DNA of 64,000 bases, from assembly GCF_029846115.1 (NCBI RefSeq), contig NZ_JARVZZ010000001.1, positions 2,108,001-2,172,000 on the forward strand. The letters run 5' to 3'. Source of the stretch: Serratia marcescens (GTDB lineage Bacteria; Pseudomonadota; Gammaproteobacteria; Enterobacterales; Enterobacteriaceae). Below the pieces are notes generated by a model. The model made no database searches, had not been told where the DNA came from, and worked only from the letters and a program-made list of their open reading frames with translations. A program made the position numbers and the translations under genes. Shown in pieces: positions 25,865 through 37,771 of the stretch; positions within the stretch are counted from its first letter, which is position 1, and the number at the start of each line of letters is the position of its first letter.

Positions 25865-28447
25865 TTAACCCACAACCAGGTTAAGCAGTTTGCCCGGAAC
25901 GTAGATCACTTTACGAATCGTGACGCCGTCCAGATATTTAGCCACCAGATGCTCTTCGGCAGCGCGCGCGCGCACTTGCTCTTCGGTCGCATCGGCAGAT
26001 ACGGTGATTTTAGCGCGAACCTTGCCGTTCACCTGCACCACCACCAGCTTGGAGTCTTCGACCATCGCCTGCTCGTCGGCAACCGGCCATGGCGCGGTGT
26101 CCACGTCGCCTTCGCCGGCCAGCGCCTGCCACAGGGTGAAGCACACGTGCGGGGTGAACGGATACAGCATGCGAACCACGGCCAGCAGCGCTTCCTGCAG
26201 CAGCGCGCGATCCTGCTCACTCTCCTGCGGCGCGCGGGCCAGCTTGTTCATCAGCTCCATCACGGCGGCGATCGCGGTGTTGAAGGTCTGACGGCGGCCG
26301 ATATCGTCGGTTACCTTGGCGATGGTTTTGTGCAGATCGCGGCGCAGCGCTTTCTGATCTTCAGTCAGCGCCGCTACGTCGAGCGGCTGTACCGCGCCTT
26401 TTTCCACGTGATCGTAGGCCAGTTTCCACACGCGTTTCAGGAAGCGGTTAGCCCCTTCCACGCCGGATTCCTGCCACTCCAGCGTCATTTCTGCCGGTGA
26501 AGCGAACATCATGAACAGACGTACGGTATCCGCGCCGTATTTTTCCACCATCTCCTGCGGGTCGATGCCGTTGTTTTTCGACTTCGACATTTTGCTCATG
26601 CCAGCATAGACCAGTTCGCGGCCTTGCGGATCGGTGGCTTTGATGATGCGGCCCTTGTCGTCGCGCTCGACGGTGGCGTCAACAGGGGACACCCAGACGC
26701 GCTCGCCGCTGTTGCCGGTGTAGTAGAAGGCGTCGGCCAGCACCATGCCCTGACACAGCAGGCGCTTGGCCGGCTCGTCGGAATCCACCAGGCCTGCATC
26801 GCGCATCAGCTTGTGGAAGAAGCGGAAGTACATCAGGTGCATGATGGCGTGTTCGATGCCGCCGATATATTGATCGACCGGCAGCCAGTAGTTGGCGGCG
26901 GCCGGATCCAGCATGCCCTGGTCATACTGCGGGCAAGTGTAGCGGGCGTAGTACCAGGAAGACTCCATAAAGGTGTCAAAGGTGTCGGTTTCACGCAGCG
27001 CCGGCTGGCCGTCGACGGTGGTCTTCGCCCACTCGGGATCGGCCTTGATCGGGCTGGTGATGCCGTCCATGACCACGTCTTCCGGCAGGATCACCGGCAG
27101 TTGGTCTTCCGGCGTCGGCATCACGGTGCCGTCTTCCAGCGTCACCATCGGGATTGGCGCGCCCCAGTATCGCTGACGGGAGACACCCCAGTCGCGCAGA
27201 CGGTAGTTGACCTTACGCTGGCCTACGCCCTTGGCGACCAGTTTGTCGGCGATGGCGTTGAAGCCCGCTTCATTGTCCAGGCCGTCGAACTCGCCGGAGT
27301 TGAACAGCGCGCCTTTGTCGGTCATCGCTTCGGTGCTCACGTCAGGCCGGCTGCCGTCGAGGTTCAGGATCACCGGCTTGATCGGCAAATCGTATTTGGT
27401 GGCGAACTCCCAGTCGCGCTGGTCGTGCGCCGGTACCGCCATCACGGCGCCGGTGCCGTATTCCATCAGCACGAAGTTGGCGACCCACACCGGCAGCTTC
27501 TCGCCGCTCAGCGGATGGACCACGAACAGGCCGGTCGGCATGCCTTTCTTCTCCATCGTCGCCATTTCGGCTTCGGCAACTTTGGTGTTGCGACATTCGT
27601 CGATGAAGTCGGTCAGCGCCGGGTTATTGCGCGCGCCCTGTTGCGCCAGCGGGTGGCCCGCGGCGACCGCCACGTAGGTGGCGCCCATGAAGGTGTCGGG
27701 ACGGGTGGTGTAAACCGTTAGCTTCTCTTCGCTGTCCGCCACGTCGAAGGTGATTTCCACGCCTTCGGAGCGGCCAATCCAGTTGCGCTGCATGGTTTTC
27801 ACCTGCTCCGGCCAGCTTTCCAGCGTGTCCAGATCGTTCAGCAGCTGATCGGCGTAGGCGGTGATTTTGATGAACCACTGCGGGATCTCTTTACGCTCGA
27901 CCTTGGTGTCGCAGCGCCAGCAGCAGCCGTCGATAACCTGTTCGTTGGCCAGCACGGTCAGATCGTGCGGGCACCAGTTCACCGCCGAGGTCTTCTTGTA
28001 GACCAGGCCTTTTTCATACAGCTTGGTGAAGAACCACTGTTCCCAGCGGTAGTATTCCGGCTGGCAGGTGGCGATTTCGCGATCCCAGTCGTAGCCGAAG
28101 CCCAGCAGTTTCAGCTGGTTCTTCATGTATTCGATGTTGTCGTAGGTCCACGGGGCCGGTGCGGTGTTGTTTTTCACTGCCGCGCCTTCCGCCGGCAGGC
28201 CGAACGCATCCCAGCCGATCGGCTGCAGTACGTTTTTGCCCAGCATGCGCTGATAGCGCGAGATCACGTCGCCGATAGTGTAGTTACGAACGTGGCCCAT
28301 GTGCAGTCGGCCGGACGGGTAAGGCAGCATGGATAGGCAGTAGTACTTTTCCTTGCTGTCGTCTTCGGTAACTTTGAAAGTCTGCTTCTCTTGCCAGTGA
28401 AGCTGTACGTTCGATTCTATGTCTTCTGGACGGTATTGCTCTTGCAT
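25865..28447 (-). CDS. leuS: Leucyl-tRNA synthetase
   Basis: An 860-residue class-I aminoacyl-tRNA synthetase, the same length as in E. coli. The HIGH signature appears as [11 protein letters not shown] (residues 42-52) and KMSKS as [10 protein letters not shown] near residue 620. The CP1 editing domain contains the [23 protein letters not shown] stretch, whose threonine-rich loop hydrolyses mischarged tRNA-Leu. It is the first gene of leuS-lptE-holA-nadD. The 284-base gap upstream separates it from divergent ybeL. Confidence 0.98.
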   Translation of the reverse strand: MQEQYRPEDIESNVQLHWQEKQTFKVTEDDSKEKYYCLSMLPYPSGRLHMGHVRNYTIGDVISRYQRMLGKNVLQPIGWDAFGLPAEGAAVKNNTAPAPWTYDNIEYMKNQLKLLGFGYDWDREIATCQPEYYRWEQWFFTKLYEKGLVYKKTSAVNWCPHDLTVLANEQVIDGCCWRCDTKVERKEIPQWFIKITAYADQLLNDLDTLESWPEQVKTMQRNWIGRSEGVEITFDVADSEEKLTVYTTRPDTFMGATYVAVAAGHPLAQQGARNNPALTDFIDECRNTKVAEAEMATMEKKGMPTGLFVVHPLSGEKLPVWVANFVLMEYGTGAVMAVPAHDQRDWEFATKYDLPIKPVILNLDGSRPDVSTEAMTDKGALFNSGEFDGLDNEAGFNAIADKLVAKGVGQRKVNYRLRDWGVSRQRYWGAPIPMVTLEDGTVMPTPEDQLPVILPEDVVMDGITSPIKADPEWAKTTVDGQPALRETDTFDTFMESSWYYARYTCPQYDQGMLDPAAANYWLPVDQYIGGIEHAIMHLMYFRFFHKLMRDAGLVDSDEPAKRLLCQGMVLADAFYYTGNSGERVWVSPVDATVERDDKGRIIKATDPQGRELVYAGMSKMSKSKNNGIDPQEMVEKYGADTVRLFMMFASPAEMTLEWQESGVEGANRFLKRVWKLAYDHVEKGAVQPLDVAALTEDQKALRRDLHKTIAKVTDDIGRRQTFNTAIAAVMELMNKLARAPQESEQDRALLQEALLAVVRMLYPFTPHVCFTLWQALAGEGDVDTAPWPVADEQAMVEDSKLVVVQVNGKVRAKITVSADATEEQVRARAAEEHLVAKYLDGVTIRKVIYVPGKLLNLVVG

Positions 28448-28731
28448 GGCGGCCGGTGGTCCTGTAGGTGTAAACCGTTGCCCCGGTCAGAGGCAACGCA
28501 ATGAACATTTAGTATTCGTAGATCCGCATAGCATAGCTGATAAGACCTCCCGGCAACAACTCCAAGCGCCTGACTCGGCGCATTTAAAAAAAACGCCGCC
28601 ATGACGCGGCTCACAACCTGCGGATCCCGCGTCTTGCCAAGTGACATCAGTCATTTACGGCTAAAATAAGAACAAGTAGCTTAGGGGTATCCCTACAGCC
28701 AAGTCCGGCGCAGCGTTTACGAGGAGAGTCT

Positions 28732-29214
28732 ATGAACAAGGTTGCTCAGTATTACCGCGAATTGGTGGCATTGCTGACCGAACGCCTGAAAAACGGTGAA
28801 CGCGATATCGACGAACTGGTGGCCAGCGCGGAGCGGCGGTTGAACGAAGCCGAAGATCTGACCCGCGACGAGGTGCGGCAGGTGACGCAGGCGGTGCGGC
28901 GCGATCTGGAAGAGTTCGCTCGCAGCTATCAGGAAAGCCGGGACGAATTTACCGACAGCGTGTTTATGCGGGTGATCAAAGAGAGCCTGTGGCAGGAACT
29001 GGCGGATATCACCGACAAAACCCAGCTGGAGTGGCGCGAGGTGTTCAAGGATGTCAGCCACCACGGCGTTTATCACAGCGGTGAAGTGGTGGGGCTGGGC
29101 AATCTGGTGTGCGAGCAGTGCCACTACCACCTGGCGTTCTACACGCCGGAGGTGCTGCCGCTCTGCCCGAAATGCGGCCACGACCAGTTCCAGCGCCGGC
29201 CGTTTGAACCTTGA
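28732..29214 (+). CDS. ybeL: YbeL zinc-ribbon protein (DUF1451)
   Basis: A 160-residue protein. The first two thirds are charged and helical, likely coiled coil (YRELVALLTERLKNGERDIDELVASAERRLNEAEDL). The C-terminal third has a zinc ribbon with CEQCHYHLAFY and LPLCPKCGHDQFQRRPFEP, two CxxC pairs. Its position divergent from leuS is that of E. coli ybeL, a protein whose function is unknown. ATG 28732 follows GAGGAG. A GC hairpin follows the stop. Confidence 0.92.
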   Translation: MNKVAQYYRELVALLTERLKNGERDIDELVASAERRLNEAEDLTRDEVRQVTQAVRRDLEEFARSYQESRDEFTDSVFMRVIKESLWQELADITDKTQLEWREVFKDVSHHGVYHSGEVVGLGNLVCEQCHYHLAFYTPEVLPLCPKCGHDQFQRRPFEP

Positions 29215-29217
29215 TGA

Positions 29218-29241
29218 CGTTCCCCGCTGCGGCGGGGAACG
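29218..29241. terminator. Hairpin between ybeL and the azoreductase gene
   Basis: CGTTCCCCGC and GCGGGGAACG form a 10-bp stem with a 4-base loop between the two converging stops. There is no long T run on either side. Confidence 0.65.
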
Positions 29242-29253
29242 CTAAGGGGGCGT

Positions 29254-29979
<726 letters not shown>

Positions 29980-30106
29980 CTAATCGGTGACGATGTCAGT
30001 CGGTGTAAACGCATGGTAGAGGCAAGCCATGAACAGTGATAGCGCAAAAATTCGCTGAGTTAAATCAAAAAACTTGAATGAGGGGCGCGAGCGCACCCCG
30101 ATGGGA

Positions 30107-31039
30107 TCAATAACGCGCTACGCGCTCGGCCAGCAGGTCGATAAAGCCTTCGCGGTTGATGCCGGTCAGCACTTCCACGTTGGCTGCGTTGCCGGTTTGC
30201 TGGAAATAGTCCACCACCGTCATGCCGACGGTGTATTCCCCTTTGGTTTCCACCCCGACCCAGCGTTCTACGCCGGTGAACAGCTGTGGCGCCAGCAGCC
30301 AGGCGATGGTGCAGGGATCGTGCATCGCCGCGCCGGGCAGGCCGCGAGGATGGCTGAGGTACAGCGGCAGGTAAAAATCGAGCATCTCCGCGACCGCCTG
30401 CGCGACCGGATTGTCTATCTGGTGAATACGCTCGATATCCTGTGGCAACACCAGCGCCTGATGGGTGACGTTCAGCCCGGCCATGGTCAGCGGCACGCCG
30501 GATTTCAGCACCATTTCGGCGGCTTCGGGATCGACGAACATGTTGAACTCCGCGACCGGCGTGGTATTGCCGGCGTTCATGCCGCCGCCCATGAATACGA
30601 TGCGTTCGATGCGGCTTTTCAGCTCGGCATGCTGGGCCAGCAGCAGGGCGATGTTGGTCATCGGGCCGGTCACCACCAGGGTTATCGGCTGCGGGCTGGC
30701 GCGCAGCAGGTCGGCGATCAGCTCGACGGCACCGCGGGGATCGGGTTTGAGGGTCGGCGTCGGCAGGTGGGTGTTGCCCATGCCGGTTTTGCCGTGGACA
30801 TAGTCGGCGATCACCAGCTCGCGCATCAGCGGGCCGCCGGCGCCGGCGGCGACCGGTATGTCCTCGCGCTGCATCAGGGTCAACAGGCCCAGCGCGTTAT
30901 GCAGGGTTTTCTCCGGCGTCTGGTTGCCGGCGGAAGTGGTAATGGCTTTGACGTCCAGCTCCGGCGAACGCAGCGCCATCGCCAGCGCGATGGCGTCGTC
31001 GAGGCCGGGATCGCAATCGATGATAATAGGGCGGGGCAT
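30107..31039 (-). CDS. rihA: Pyrimidine-specific ribonucleoside hydrolase RihA
   Basis: A 310-residue enzyme that hydrolyses cytidine and uridine to base and ribose. The calcium-binding DCDPGLDDA cluster at the N-terminus (Asp8, Asp10, Asp14, Asp15) and [11 protein letters not shown] are the nucleoside-hydrolase signatures; [15 protein letters not shown] follows. The ATG at 31039 is preferred to an upstream in-frame start for lack of any orthologous lead. It stands downstream of gltL exactly as in E. coli, after a hairpin at 31122-31142 that may reduce read-through from the transporter operon. Confidence 0.95.
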   Translation of the reverse strand: MPRPIIIDCDPGLDDAIALAMALRSPELDVKAITTSAGNQTPEKTLHNALGLLTLMQREDIPVAAGAGGPLMRELVIADYVHGKTGMGNTHLPTPTLKPDPRGAVELIADLLRASPQPITLVVTGPMTNIALLLAQHAELKSRIERIVFMGGGMNAGNTTPVAEFNMFVDPEAAEMVLKSGVPLTMAGLNVTHQALVLPQDIERIHQIDNPVAQAVAEMLDFYLPLYLSHPRGLPGAAMHDPCTIAWLLAPQLFTGVERWVGVETKGEYTVGMTVVDYFQQTGNAANVEVLTGINREGFIDLLAERVARY

Positions 31040-31121
31040 GTTCTTTCTCCTCTGTTTGTTATCCAGCGAGCATCGGATCAAAACCGGGGAGAAACAAGCG
31101 CTTTTAGTGCCGGGAGAAAAG

Positions 31122-31142
31122 ATGCGCCCCTGGGGGGCGCAT
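31122..31142 (-). terminator. Hairpin between gltL and rihA
   Basis: ATGCGCCCC and GGGCGCAT (minus-strand reading) form a strong stem followed by CTTTTCTC, an imperfect T run, just after the gltL stop. It probably acts as an attenuator at the end of the glt operon. Confidence 0.55.
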
Positions 31143-31153
31143 AGGCAAAGCGT

Positions 31154-31879
31154 TTAGTGCAGGATCTTGGCCAGGAAGTCCTTGGCGCGATCGGACTCGG
31201 GGTTGTTGAAGAAATCGTCTTTGTTGCGGTCTTCGACGATTTTGCCTTCGTCCATAAAGATCACCCGATTCGCCACCTTGCGGGCGAAGCCCATTTCGTG
31301 GGTTACCACCATCATGGTCATGCCTTCGTTCGCCAGTTCGACCATCACGTCCAGCACTTCGTTGATCATTTCCGGATCGAGCGCCGAGGTCGGTTCATCG
31401 AACAGCATGGCGATAGGATCCATGCACAGCGCGCGGGCGATGGCGACGCGCTGCTGCTGGCCGCCGGACAGCTGACCGGGGAACTTGTTGGCATGGGCGG
31501 AGAGGCCGACGCGTTCCAGCAGCTTCAGGCCCTTCTCGCGCGAGGCGGTCTTGTCGCGCTTGAGCACTTTCACCTGCGCCAGCGTCAGGTTGTCGATGAT
31601 AGACAGGTGCGGGAACAGCTCGAAGTGTTGGAACACCATGCCGACCTTGGCACGCAGCTGCGCCAGGTTGGTTTTCTTGTCGTTGACCGGCGTGCCGTTC
31701 ACCAGGATGTCGCCCTGCTGGATCGGCTCGAGGCCGTTGACGGTTTTGATCAGGGTGGACTTGCCGGAACCTGAAGGACCGCAGACGACGACCACTTCGC
31801 CTTTTTTCACTTCGGTGGTGCAATCGGTCAACACCTGAAAGTGACCGTACCACTTAGAAACATTTTTCAGGGATATCAT
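31154..31879 (-). CDS. gltL: Glutamate/aspartate ABC transporter ATPase GltL
   Basis: A 241-residue ATPase energising import of glutamate and aspartate. Walker [10 protein letters not shown] at residues 34-42, LSGGQQQR, Walker B AMLFDEP and the [21 protein letters not shown] end match E. coli GltL almost throughout. ATG at 31879 is used rather than a TTG one codon before. It shares one base with the gltK stop, so translation is coupled. Confidence 0.97.
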   Translation of the reverse strand: MISLKNVSKWYGHFQVLTDCTTEVKKGEVVVVCGPSGSGKSTLIKTVNGLEPIQQGDILVNGTPVNDKKTNLAQLRAKVGMVFQHFELFPHLSIIDNLTLAQVKVLKRDKTASREKGLKLLERVGLSAHANKFPGQLSGGQQQRVAIARALCMDPIAMLFDEPTSALDPEMINEVLDVMVELANEGMTMMVVTHEMGFARKVANRVIFMDEGKIVEDRNKDDFFNNPESDRAKDFLAKILH

Positions 31880-32553
31880 CAAACAGTCCTTTTCTTCAAA
31901 TAGCTTACCAGCGCCGAGGCGGCGAGACTGATAACAAAATAGACAAAGCCGGCGAACAGGATCATTTCAACCTGGGTGCCGTCGCGTTCGCCGATGGTCG
32001 ACGCGGTGCGGAAGAAGTCGGCCAGGCTCAGTACGTAAACCAGCGAGGTATCCTGGAACAGTACGATGCCCTGGGTCAGCAGCAGCGGCACCATGGCGCG
32101 GAACGCCTGCGGCAGGATCACCAGCCGCATGGACTGCCAGTGGGTCATGCCCAGCGCCAGCGCGGCGGAGGATTGGCCGCGCGAGATGCTGATAATGCCG
32201 GCGCGGATGATTTCCGAATAATAGGCCGCTTCAAACAGGGAAAAGGCTACCATAGCCGAGATCAGGCGAATATCGGTTTTCGGCGACAGCCCTAGAACCT
32301 GTTGTAATAAGCTTGGAACCACCAGATAGAACCACAGCAGCACCATCACCAACGGCACCGAACGGAACAGGTTGACGTACAGGGTGGCGAACCAGCTGAT
32401 CGGTTTGAACGGCGACAGGCGCATCACCGCCAGCACGGTACCCCACAGAATGCCAACCACGATGGCGGTCACGGTGATCTTCAGCGTGATCACCATGCCC
32501 TGCAGCAAATAAGGGAAGCTTGGGACGATCGACGCCCAGTCAAATTCGTACAT
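31879..32553 (-). CDS. gltK: Glutamate/aspartate ABC transporter permease GltK
   Basis: A 224-residue inner-membrane permease. Hydrophobic helices surround the coupling loop [25 protein letters not shown], the EAA motif. It pairs with GltJ to make the translocation channel. Its start overlaps the gltJ stop by one base and its stop overlaps the gltL start by one base, so the three genes are read as a unit. Confidence 0.96.
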   Translation of the reverse strand: MYEFDWASIVPSFPYLLQGMVITLKITVTAIVVGILWGTVLAVMRLSPFKPISWFATLYVNLFRSVPLVMVLLWFYLVVPSLLQQVLGLSPKTDIRLISAMVAFSLFEAAYYSEIIRAGIISISRGQSSAALALGMTHWQSMRLVILPQAFRAMVPLLLTQGIVLFQDTSLVYVLSLADFFRTASTIGERDGTQVEMILFAGFVYFVISLAASALVSYLKKRTV

Positions 32554-33293
32554 TATTTACTCCCCAGGTTGCCAGGCAACTGCACTTTCTTTTCGACCAG
32601 ACGCATAAACAGCATGATAACGACGTTGATGCCGATATAAGCCAGCGTGATGGCAGTAAAGGATTCATAGGCGTGTGCGGAGTAATCCAACAGCTTGCCG
32701 GCCTGCGCGGCCATGTCCACCAGCCCGATGGTGGAGGCGATGGCGGAGTTTTTGACCAGGTTGAGCATCTCAGAGGTCATCGGCGGCACGATCACCCGGT
32801 AGGCGTTCGGCAGCAGCACGTAGCGGTAGGTTTGCGGCAGCGTCAGGCCCATCGCCAGCCCGGCGGCTTTCTGGCCGCGCGGCAGGGACTGGATGGCGGC
32901 GCGCACCTGCTCGCAAACGCGGGCGGCGGTAAACAGCCCCAGGCAGAGCATGGAGGAGACGAAGAACTGCACGTTGGGATCCAGCTCGCTTTTAAACCAG
33001 GTGCCGATATTGGCTGGCAGCAGCTCGGGGATCACCAGATACCAGGTAAAGAATTGCACGATCAGCGGCACGTTGCGGAACAGTTCGACGTAACAGGTGC
33101 CGAGGGTGGAAAGAAAGCGGTTGGGCACGGTACGCAAGATACCGAACAGCGAACCGACGAAGAAAGCGATAATCCATGCACAGACGGAGAGGGCCACCGT
33201 GACCTGAAAGCCGGACCATATCCAGCCGAGGTAAGTGGTGTTCCCAAACGGGGCCTGCTGCAGGAAGATACCCCAGTTCCAATCTATTGACAT
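32553..33293 (-). CDS. gltJ: Glutamate/aspartate ABC transporter permease GltJ
   Basis: A 246-residue permease partner of GltK. It begins [32 protein letters not shown], as E. coli GltJ does, and has the EAA loop [26 protein letters not shown] 213-base gap with hairpins separates it from gltI, allowing the binding protein to be made in excess of the membrane subunits. Confidence 0.96.
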   Translation of the reverse strand: MSIDWNWGIFLQQAPFGNTTYLGWIWSGFQVTVALSVCAWIIAFFVGSLFGILRTVPNRFLSTLGTCYVELFRNVPLIVQFFTWYLVIPELLPANIGTWFKSELDPNVQFFVSSMLCLGLFTAARVCEQVRAAIQSLPRGQKAAGLAMGLTLPQTYRYVLLPNAYRVIVPPMTSEMLNLVKNSAIASTIGLVDMAAQAGKLLDYSAHAYESFTAITLAYIGINVVIMLFMRLVEKKVQLPGNLGSK

Positions 33294-33413
33294 AACAAAC
33301 TCCGGTAAACGGGCGCAGGGCGCCGAAGATTGATGACTTGATGAGCGCCGATCGCCGCGCGGCCAGTCTGGCTGGCTTGTTGTGTACGGATGTCGGTGGC
33401 GCGCCTTGGGGAA

Positions 33414-33442
33414 AATGAGGGAGGGGAACGGCCCCCCTCATT
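33414..33442 (-). terminator. Attenuator hairpin between gltI and gltJ (SroC position)
   Basis: ATGAGGG(A)GGGG and its complement form a long stem on the minus strand followed by TTTTCC, about 65 bases after the gltI stop. In E. coli and Salmonella this same gap yields the SroC RNA, which sponges GcvB. Position and the stable 3' hairpin fit an SroC equivalent, but the sequence could not be matched. Confidence 0.45.
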
Positions 33443-33506
33443 CCTGTCTGTCCCAGTCATCAACTGGGCCGGTTTGGCCTGGCGGCCGCCCCGGCTTTTG
33501 TTCTAT

Positions 33507-34403
33507 TTAGTTCAACGCTTTGTCGTTAGGCTCTTTGAACAGCTGCTTCATGTCGTCCGACAGTTCGAAGTTCATGTTGAGGTTTTTCGGTGGAATAGGC
33601 TGCTTGAACCATTTATCAAACCACTTGGCCGCTTCACCGGAAGTTTGCGCCTGGGCGATGGTGTCATCGACCAGCTTTTTGAACTCAGGATCGTCTTTAC
33701 GCAACATACAGCCGTAGGCCTCTTTCGACTGCGGCGTGCCGATGATTTCCCACTGATCCGGTTTCTTGGCCTTGGCGCGCTCGCCCGCCAGCAGGGCGTC
33801 GTCCATCATGAAGGCCACCGCGCGGCCGCTTTCCAGAGTGCGGAAGGAGTCACCGTGGTCTTTGGCGCTGATGATGCGCATGTTCATCTTGCCGCTGTCG
33901 TTCAGCTTGTTCAGCAGCACTTCGGAGGTGGTGCCGGAGGTGACCACCACCGGTTTGCCGGCCAGGTCTTTAAAGTCTTTGATGTCGGAGCCTTTTTTCA
34001 CCAGCAAGCGGGTGCCGACCACGAAAATGGTGTCGGAGAAGGCGGCCTGTTTCTGGCGCTCGAGGTTATTGGTGGTGGAGCCGCACTCGAAATCATAGGT
34101 GCCGTTTTGCAGCAGCGGGATGCGGTTCTGCGAGGTAATCGGCAGCATTTTCACCTGCAGATTCGGTGCATTCAGCTTTTTCTTAACGGCTTCAACGATT
34201 TGGTTGGAGTAGTCCTGAGAGTAGCCCACAACTTTTTGTTGGTTGTCGTAGTAGGAGAACGGCACTGACGATTCGCGGTGGCCGACAACGATCACGCCAT
34301 TGTCTTTGATTTTCTTCAGCGTACCGGTCAGGTCTTCCGCGTGCGCCACGCTACCTGCCGCACCGAGCAGCAGTAACGATAACGCCAATTTACGCATTTG
34401 CAT
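33507..34403 (-). CDS. gltI: Glutamate/aspartate periplasmic binding protein GltI
   Basis: A 298-residue SBP-family-3 protein. The signal peptide RKLALSLLLLGAAGSVAHA is cleaved after residue 22. The mature start EDLTGTLKKIKDNGVIVVGHRESSVPFSYYDN is typical of GltI/DEBP proteins. It collects glutamate and aspartate for GltJKL. It is the first gene of the operon; CAAAGGAGTTGG ahead of the ATG supplies a strong ribosome site. GcvB control is known in E. coli relatives but no pairing site was verified here. Confidence 0.96.
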   Translation of the reverse strand: MQMRKLALSLLLLGAAGSVAHAEDLTGTLKKIKDNGVIVVGHRESSVPFSYYDNQQKVVGYSQDYSNQIVEAVKKKLNAPNLQVKMLPITSQNRIPLLQNGTYDFECGSTTNNLERQKQAAFSDTIFVVGTRLLVKKGSDIKDFKDLAGKPVVVTSGTTSEVLLNKLNDSGKMNMRIISAKDHGDSFRTLESGRAVAFMMDDALLAGERAKAKKPDQWEIIGTPQSKEAYGCMLRKDDPEFKKLVDDTIAQAQTSGEAAKWFDKWFKQPIPPKNLNMNFELSDDMKQLFKEPNDKALN

Positions 34404-34797
34404 GGTCCAACTCCTTTGCTGTTGTTGTGGCTCTGACTAAAGAGCGTCAGGTTAAATCGACTGTTTATTGCTCAAGTTATAAAGATAGTCTTATGAACTG
34501 AACGCTGTTAAAAAATAACCGATTGTGAACACCTTGAAACTAAAATGTTTCATTTTTTGAGACGCCACGCGCACCAAATCAATGCAACAAAACTTTGACG
34601 CACCCGCGCGGTGCGCTCAATGCACCCAAAATGTGCGCAGGTGCGACAAAACGTCAGCAAAAGTAAATCGGCGCGCGATGTCGCCATAGATAAAAGCAAA
34701 GAGTGTGCCAGCCGCGTTGATTTAACGGCGTTTTCTGACTGAGGTGGGGATAGTGACGGGAAAGCGGGGCGCGGCGGGCGCGCCCCGGCGAAGAGGA
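34404..34797. other. gltI promoter region and lnt 3' flank
   Basis: A 394-bp gene-free stretch. The gltI side is AT-rich and must hold its promoter; on the minus strand a TATAAC box near 34477 is the best -10 candidate, with a poor -35. The lnt side contains a GC-rich hairpin (GGGGCGC/GCGCCCC, 34766-34787). The open frame running through the middle on the minus strand continues into lnt in another frame and is not a gene. Confidence 0.4.
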
Positions 34798-36327
34798 CTA
34801 TTTGCGGCGCAGGCCCAACATCAGCGCCCAGCCGCCCAGCAGCAGGGTTATCGCCCACAGCGGCGTGGCGCCGAAGCGCGCGTAAGGCGTGACGCCGGTG
34901 GTCGGCGTGACCTTCACTTCGAGCACCTGACGGGTAAACTGCGGGATCTCGGCGATCACCTCGCCGTTCGCATCCACCGCGGCGGTAACGCCGTTGTTGG
35001 TGCTGCGCAGCAGCGGCCGACCGAGCTCCAGCGCCCGCATGCGCGCCATCTGGAAGTGCTGCCACGGGCCGATGGAGTGGCCGAACCAGGCATCGTTGGA
35101 GATGGTCAGCAGGAAATTGGTGTCCGGGCGGAAGTTATCGCGAACCTGCTGGCCCAGCACGATTTCGTAGCAGATGGCCGCCGTCAGGTTGTACCCGCGT
35201 ACGCTGAGCTGCGGCTGCACGTAGTCGCCGCGGCTGAAGGAGGACATCGGCAGATCGAAGAACGGCGCCAGCGGCCGCAGCAGGGTTTCCAGCGGCACGA
35301 ACTCGCCGAACGGCACCAGGTGGTGCTTGTTGTAGCGATCCTTGGCCGGGTAGCTGTACGGCGTCGGTTCGCCGAGCACGATGGCGCTGTTGTAGATCTG
35401 CTGGCCCTGTGGCGTGGCGCGCACGTCGACGATGCCGGTGATCAGGCTGCTGTTCTTCGCCCGCATCAGGTCGTCCATCATGGTCAGGAAGCCGTTCTGG
35501 TTGGCTTCATAATCCGGGATGGCGGACTCCGGCCAGATAACGATCGGCGCCTTGCCCACGTACGGACGGGTTTCGTCCAGATAGGTTTGCAGCGTGCTGA
35601 CCAGCGCTTTCGGATCCCATTTCATCGACTGGGCGATGTTGCCTTGCACCATGGCGACGTTCACCGCTTTCTCCGGCTGCGGAGTAAACCAATGCAGCTG
35701 GCGCAGCGGCCACGGCAACAGCAGCAGCGCGGCGGCGATGACCGCAGCCGACAGGCGGCGCTGATTGACGGCGTACACCAGCAGGCCGGCGATGGCCATC
35801 AGCACAAAGGTGATGGCGTCGACGCCCAGCAGCGGCGCGATGCCCTTCAGCGGGCCGTTGATCTGGCTGTAGCCGAACTGCAGCCACGGGAAGCCGGTCA
35901 GCACCCAGCCGCGCAGGAATTCGGTCACCTGCCACAGCGCCGGCGCGGCGATGGCCAGCCGCCACCAGCGGGTGGTCGGCCACAGGCGCGTCAGCAGCCC
36001 GGCGAACAGCCCGGTATACAGCGACAGGTAAGCGGCGAGCAGCACCACCAGGAAGACGTTGACGGCGAAAGGCATGCCGCCGAAATCGGCGATGCTGACA
36101 TACACCCAGTTGATGCCACTGCCGAACAGCCCGAAGCCCCAGACAAAGCCGAGCAGGGCAGACTGTTTGGTGGTGCGATTGAGGGTAACGGCCAGCAGGC
36201 CGAACAGGGAGACGATGGCCGCGGGCCAGAAGTCGTAGGGCGAGAACGCCAGCGTCCCGCCGGCACCTGACAACAGCGCCAGCAGGGCGCGAACCCGCTG
36301 GCGTTCAAGTAATGAGGCTTTAGCCAT
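34798..36327 (-). CDS. lnt: Apolipoprotein N-acyltransferase Lnt
   Basis: A 509-residue inner-membrane enzyme that adds the third acyl chain to the lipoprotein N-terminal cysteine, required for Lol sorting. Several N-terminal helices precede a periplasmic nitrilase-like domain with the catalytic triad in its conserved settings: Glu in WPESAIPDY, Lys in [12 protein letters not shown] and Cys in [10 protein letters not shown]. It ends with a last helix and a short basic tail. It lies 7 bases after corC in the ybeZ-ybeY-corC-lnt operon. Confidence 0.97.
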   Translation of the reverse strand: MAKASLLERQRVRALLALLSGAGGTLAFSPYDFWPAAIVSLFGLLAVTLNRTTKQSALLGFVWGFGLFGSGINWVYVSIADFGGMPFAVNVFLVVLLAAYLSLYTGLFAGLLTRLWPTTRWWRLAIAAPALWQVTEFLRGWVLTGFPWLQFGYSQINGPLKGIAPLLGVDAITFVLMAIAGLLVYAVNQRRLSAAVIAAALLLLPWPLRQLHWFTPQPEKAVNVAMVQGNIAQSMKWDPKALVSTLQTYLDETRPYVGKAPIVIWPESAIPDYEANQNGFLTMMDDLMRAKNSSLITGIVDVRATPQGQQIYNSAIVLGEPTPYSYPAKDRYNKHHLVPFGEFVPLETLLRPLAPFFDLPMSSFSRGDYVQPQLSVRGYNLTAAICYEIVLGQQVRDNFRPDTNFLLTISNDAWFGHSIGPWQHFQMARMRALELGRPLLRSTNNGVTAAVDANGEVIAEIPQFTRQVLEVKVTPTTGVTPYARFGATPLWAITLLLGGWALMLGLRRK

Positions 36328-36334
36328 GTTGGAT

Positions 36335-37213
36335 TTAATCTTCCAGTTTCGGTGGGGGAGAATCGTCCGGAATTTTTACATGAACCTGGATAATACGTCG
36401 ACTGTCGGCCATGGCAACTTTAAATAGGTAACCTTCGATTTCAATGGTTTCCCCGCGCGCCGGCAGGTGACCGAAGGCCTGCATCACCAGACCGCCGATG
36501 GTATCGACCTCGTCGTCGCTGAAATGGGTGCCGAAGGCTTCATTGAAGTCTTCGATCGGGGCCAGCGCGCGCACGGTGTACATGTGGCGGCTGAGCTGGC
36601 GGATATCCAGATCGTCTTCGTCGTCGTATTCGTCTTCGATCTCGCCGACGATCAGTTCCAGAATGTCTTCGATGGTGACCAGGCCGGATACGCCGCCGAA
36701 TTCGTCAATGACAATCGCCATGTGATAGCGCTGGGAGCGGAACTCTTTCAGCATCCGGTCGACGCGCTTGCTTTCCGGCACTACCACCGCGGTGCGCAGC
36801 ACCTTGTCGATGCTGAACGGCTCGGAGTCTGCGCGCATGAACGGCAGCAGATCCTTGGCCATCAGGATGCCTTCGATGTGATCTTTGTCTTCGCTGATCA
36901 CCGGGAAGCGCGAGTGGGCGGAGTCGATAATCACGTCCAGGCACTCTTCCAGCGTCTGGTTGCGCTTGAGCGTCACCATCTGGGAGCGGGGGATCATGAT
37001 GTCGCGCACGCGCTGCTCGGCGATATCCATCACGCCTTCCAGCATGTCGCGGGTATCGGGATCGATCAGGTCGTTTTGTTCGGAATCACGGATCAGCTCG
37101 ACCAGATCGCCACGGTTTTTGGGCTCGCCGTGGAACAGCTGGTTAAGGATAAGAGTAAAGAACCCCTTCTTGGGACTGGGGCTGTCATTGCTTTGTGAAT
37201 GGTCGTCGCTCAT
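36335..37213 (-). CDS. corC: CorC (YbeX), CBS-domain Mg2+/Co2+ efflux-associated protein
   Basis: A 292-residue soluble protein with two CBS domains ([28 protein letters not shown] and [19 protein letters not shown] onwards) and a C-terminal CorC/HlyC transporter-associated domain ([26 protein letters not shown]). It is linked to magnesium and cobalt resistance and to ribosome assembly together with YbeY. Two ATGs eight codons apart are possible (37237 and 37213); the inner gives the E. coli length and MSDD start, though neither has a clear ribosome site. It lies between ybeY and lnt. Confidence 0.95.
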   Translation of the reverse strand: MSDDHSQSNDSPSPKKGFFTLILNQLFHGEPKNRGDLVELIRDSEQNDLIDPDTRDMLEGVMDIAEQRVRDIMIPRSQMVTLKRNQTLEECLDVIIDSAHSRFPVISEDKDHIEGILMAKDLLPFMRADSEPFSIDKVLRTAVVVPESKRVDRMLKEFRSQRYHMAIVIDEFGGVSGLVTIEDILELIVGEIEDEYDDEDDLDIRQLSRHMYTVRALAPIEDFNEAFGTHFSDDEVDTIGGLVMQAFGHLPARGETIEIEGYLFKVAMADSRRIIQVHVKIPDDSPPPKLED

Positions 37214-37297
37214 GGCGTTTTCGTTACTGTCACTCATGTCAGAGTTAAGGGGCGTCAGCGACAGCCCCGCAGGGGGCTGTAGGGTAAACGGCTGACG

Positions 37298-37771
37298 TCA
37301 GACGGGGTCTTTTTCCGCCAGGTACGGATCAGGATAGCCCAGTCCGTGCATGATTTCGGTTTCCAAAGACTCCATTTCTTCGGCTTCATCGTCTTCGATG
37401 TGGTCATACCCTAGCAGATGAAGGCTGCCGTGGACAACCATATGCGCCCAGTGGGCCTCCAGCGCCTTGCCTTGCTCAATCGCTTCCTGTTCAACCACCT
37501 GGCGGCAGATGATCAGATCGCCGAGCAACGGCAGCTCGATGCCCGGCGGGGCCTCGAACGGGAAAGAGAGCACGTTAGTCGGCTTGTCTTTGCCGCGGTA
37601 GGTCAGGTTCAGCTCGTGGCTTTCCGCTTCGTCTACCAGACGCACGGTCACCTCGGCCTCTTCCTGAAATTGCGGCAGCACGCCTTCCAGCCAGCGCTGG
37701 AAGGTGGCCTCATCCGGCAGGCCGTCGCCGTTTTCACAGGCAATCTGCAGATCCAAAATCACCTGACTCAT
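37298..37771 (-). CDS. ybeY: Endoribonuclease YbeY
   Basis: A 157-residue single-zinc endoribonuclease that takes part in 16S rRNA 3' maturation and late 70S quality control. The zinc site is the [11 protein letters not shown] motif (H-x3-H-x5-H) near residue 115. The start overlaps the ybeZ stop by 4 bases. Its place between ybeZ and corC is conserved in proteobacteria and supports a shared role in ribosome maintenance. Confidence 0.97.
   Translation of the reverse strand: MSQVILDLQIACENGDGLPDEATFQRWLEGVLPQFQEEAEVTVRLVDEAESHELNLTYRGKDKPTNVLSFPFEAPPGIELPLLGDLIICRQVVEQEAIEQGKALEAHWAHMVVHGSLHLLGYDHIEDDEAEEMESLETEIMHGLGYPDPYLAEKDPV

Noticed and set aside
34744..36270. 508-residue frame antisense to lnt
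   Set aside because: Shadow of a conserved membrane enzyme; no recognisable fold and no ribosome site.
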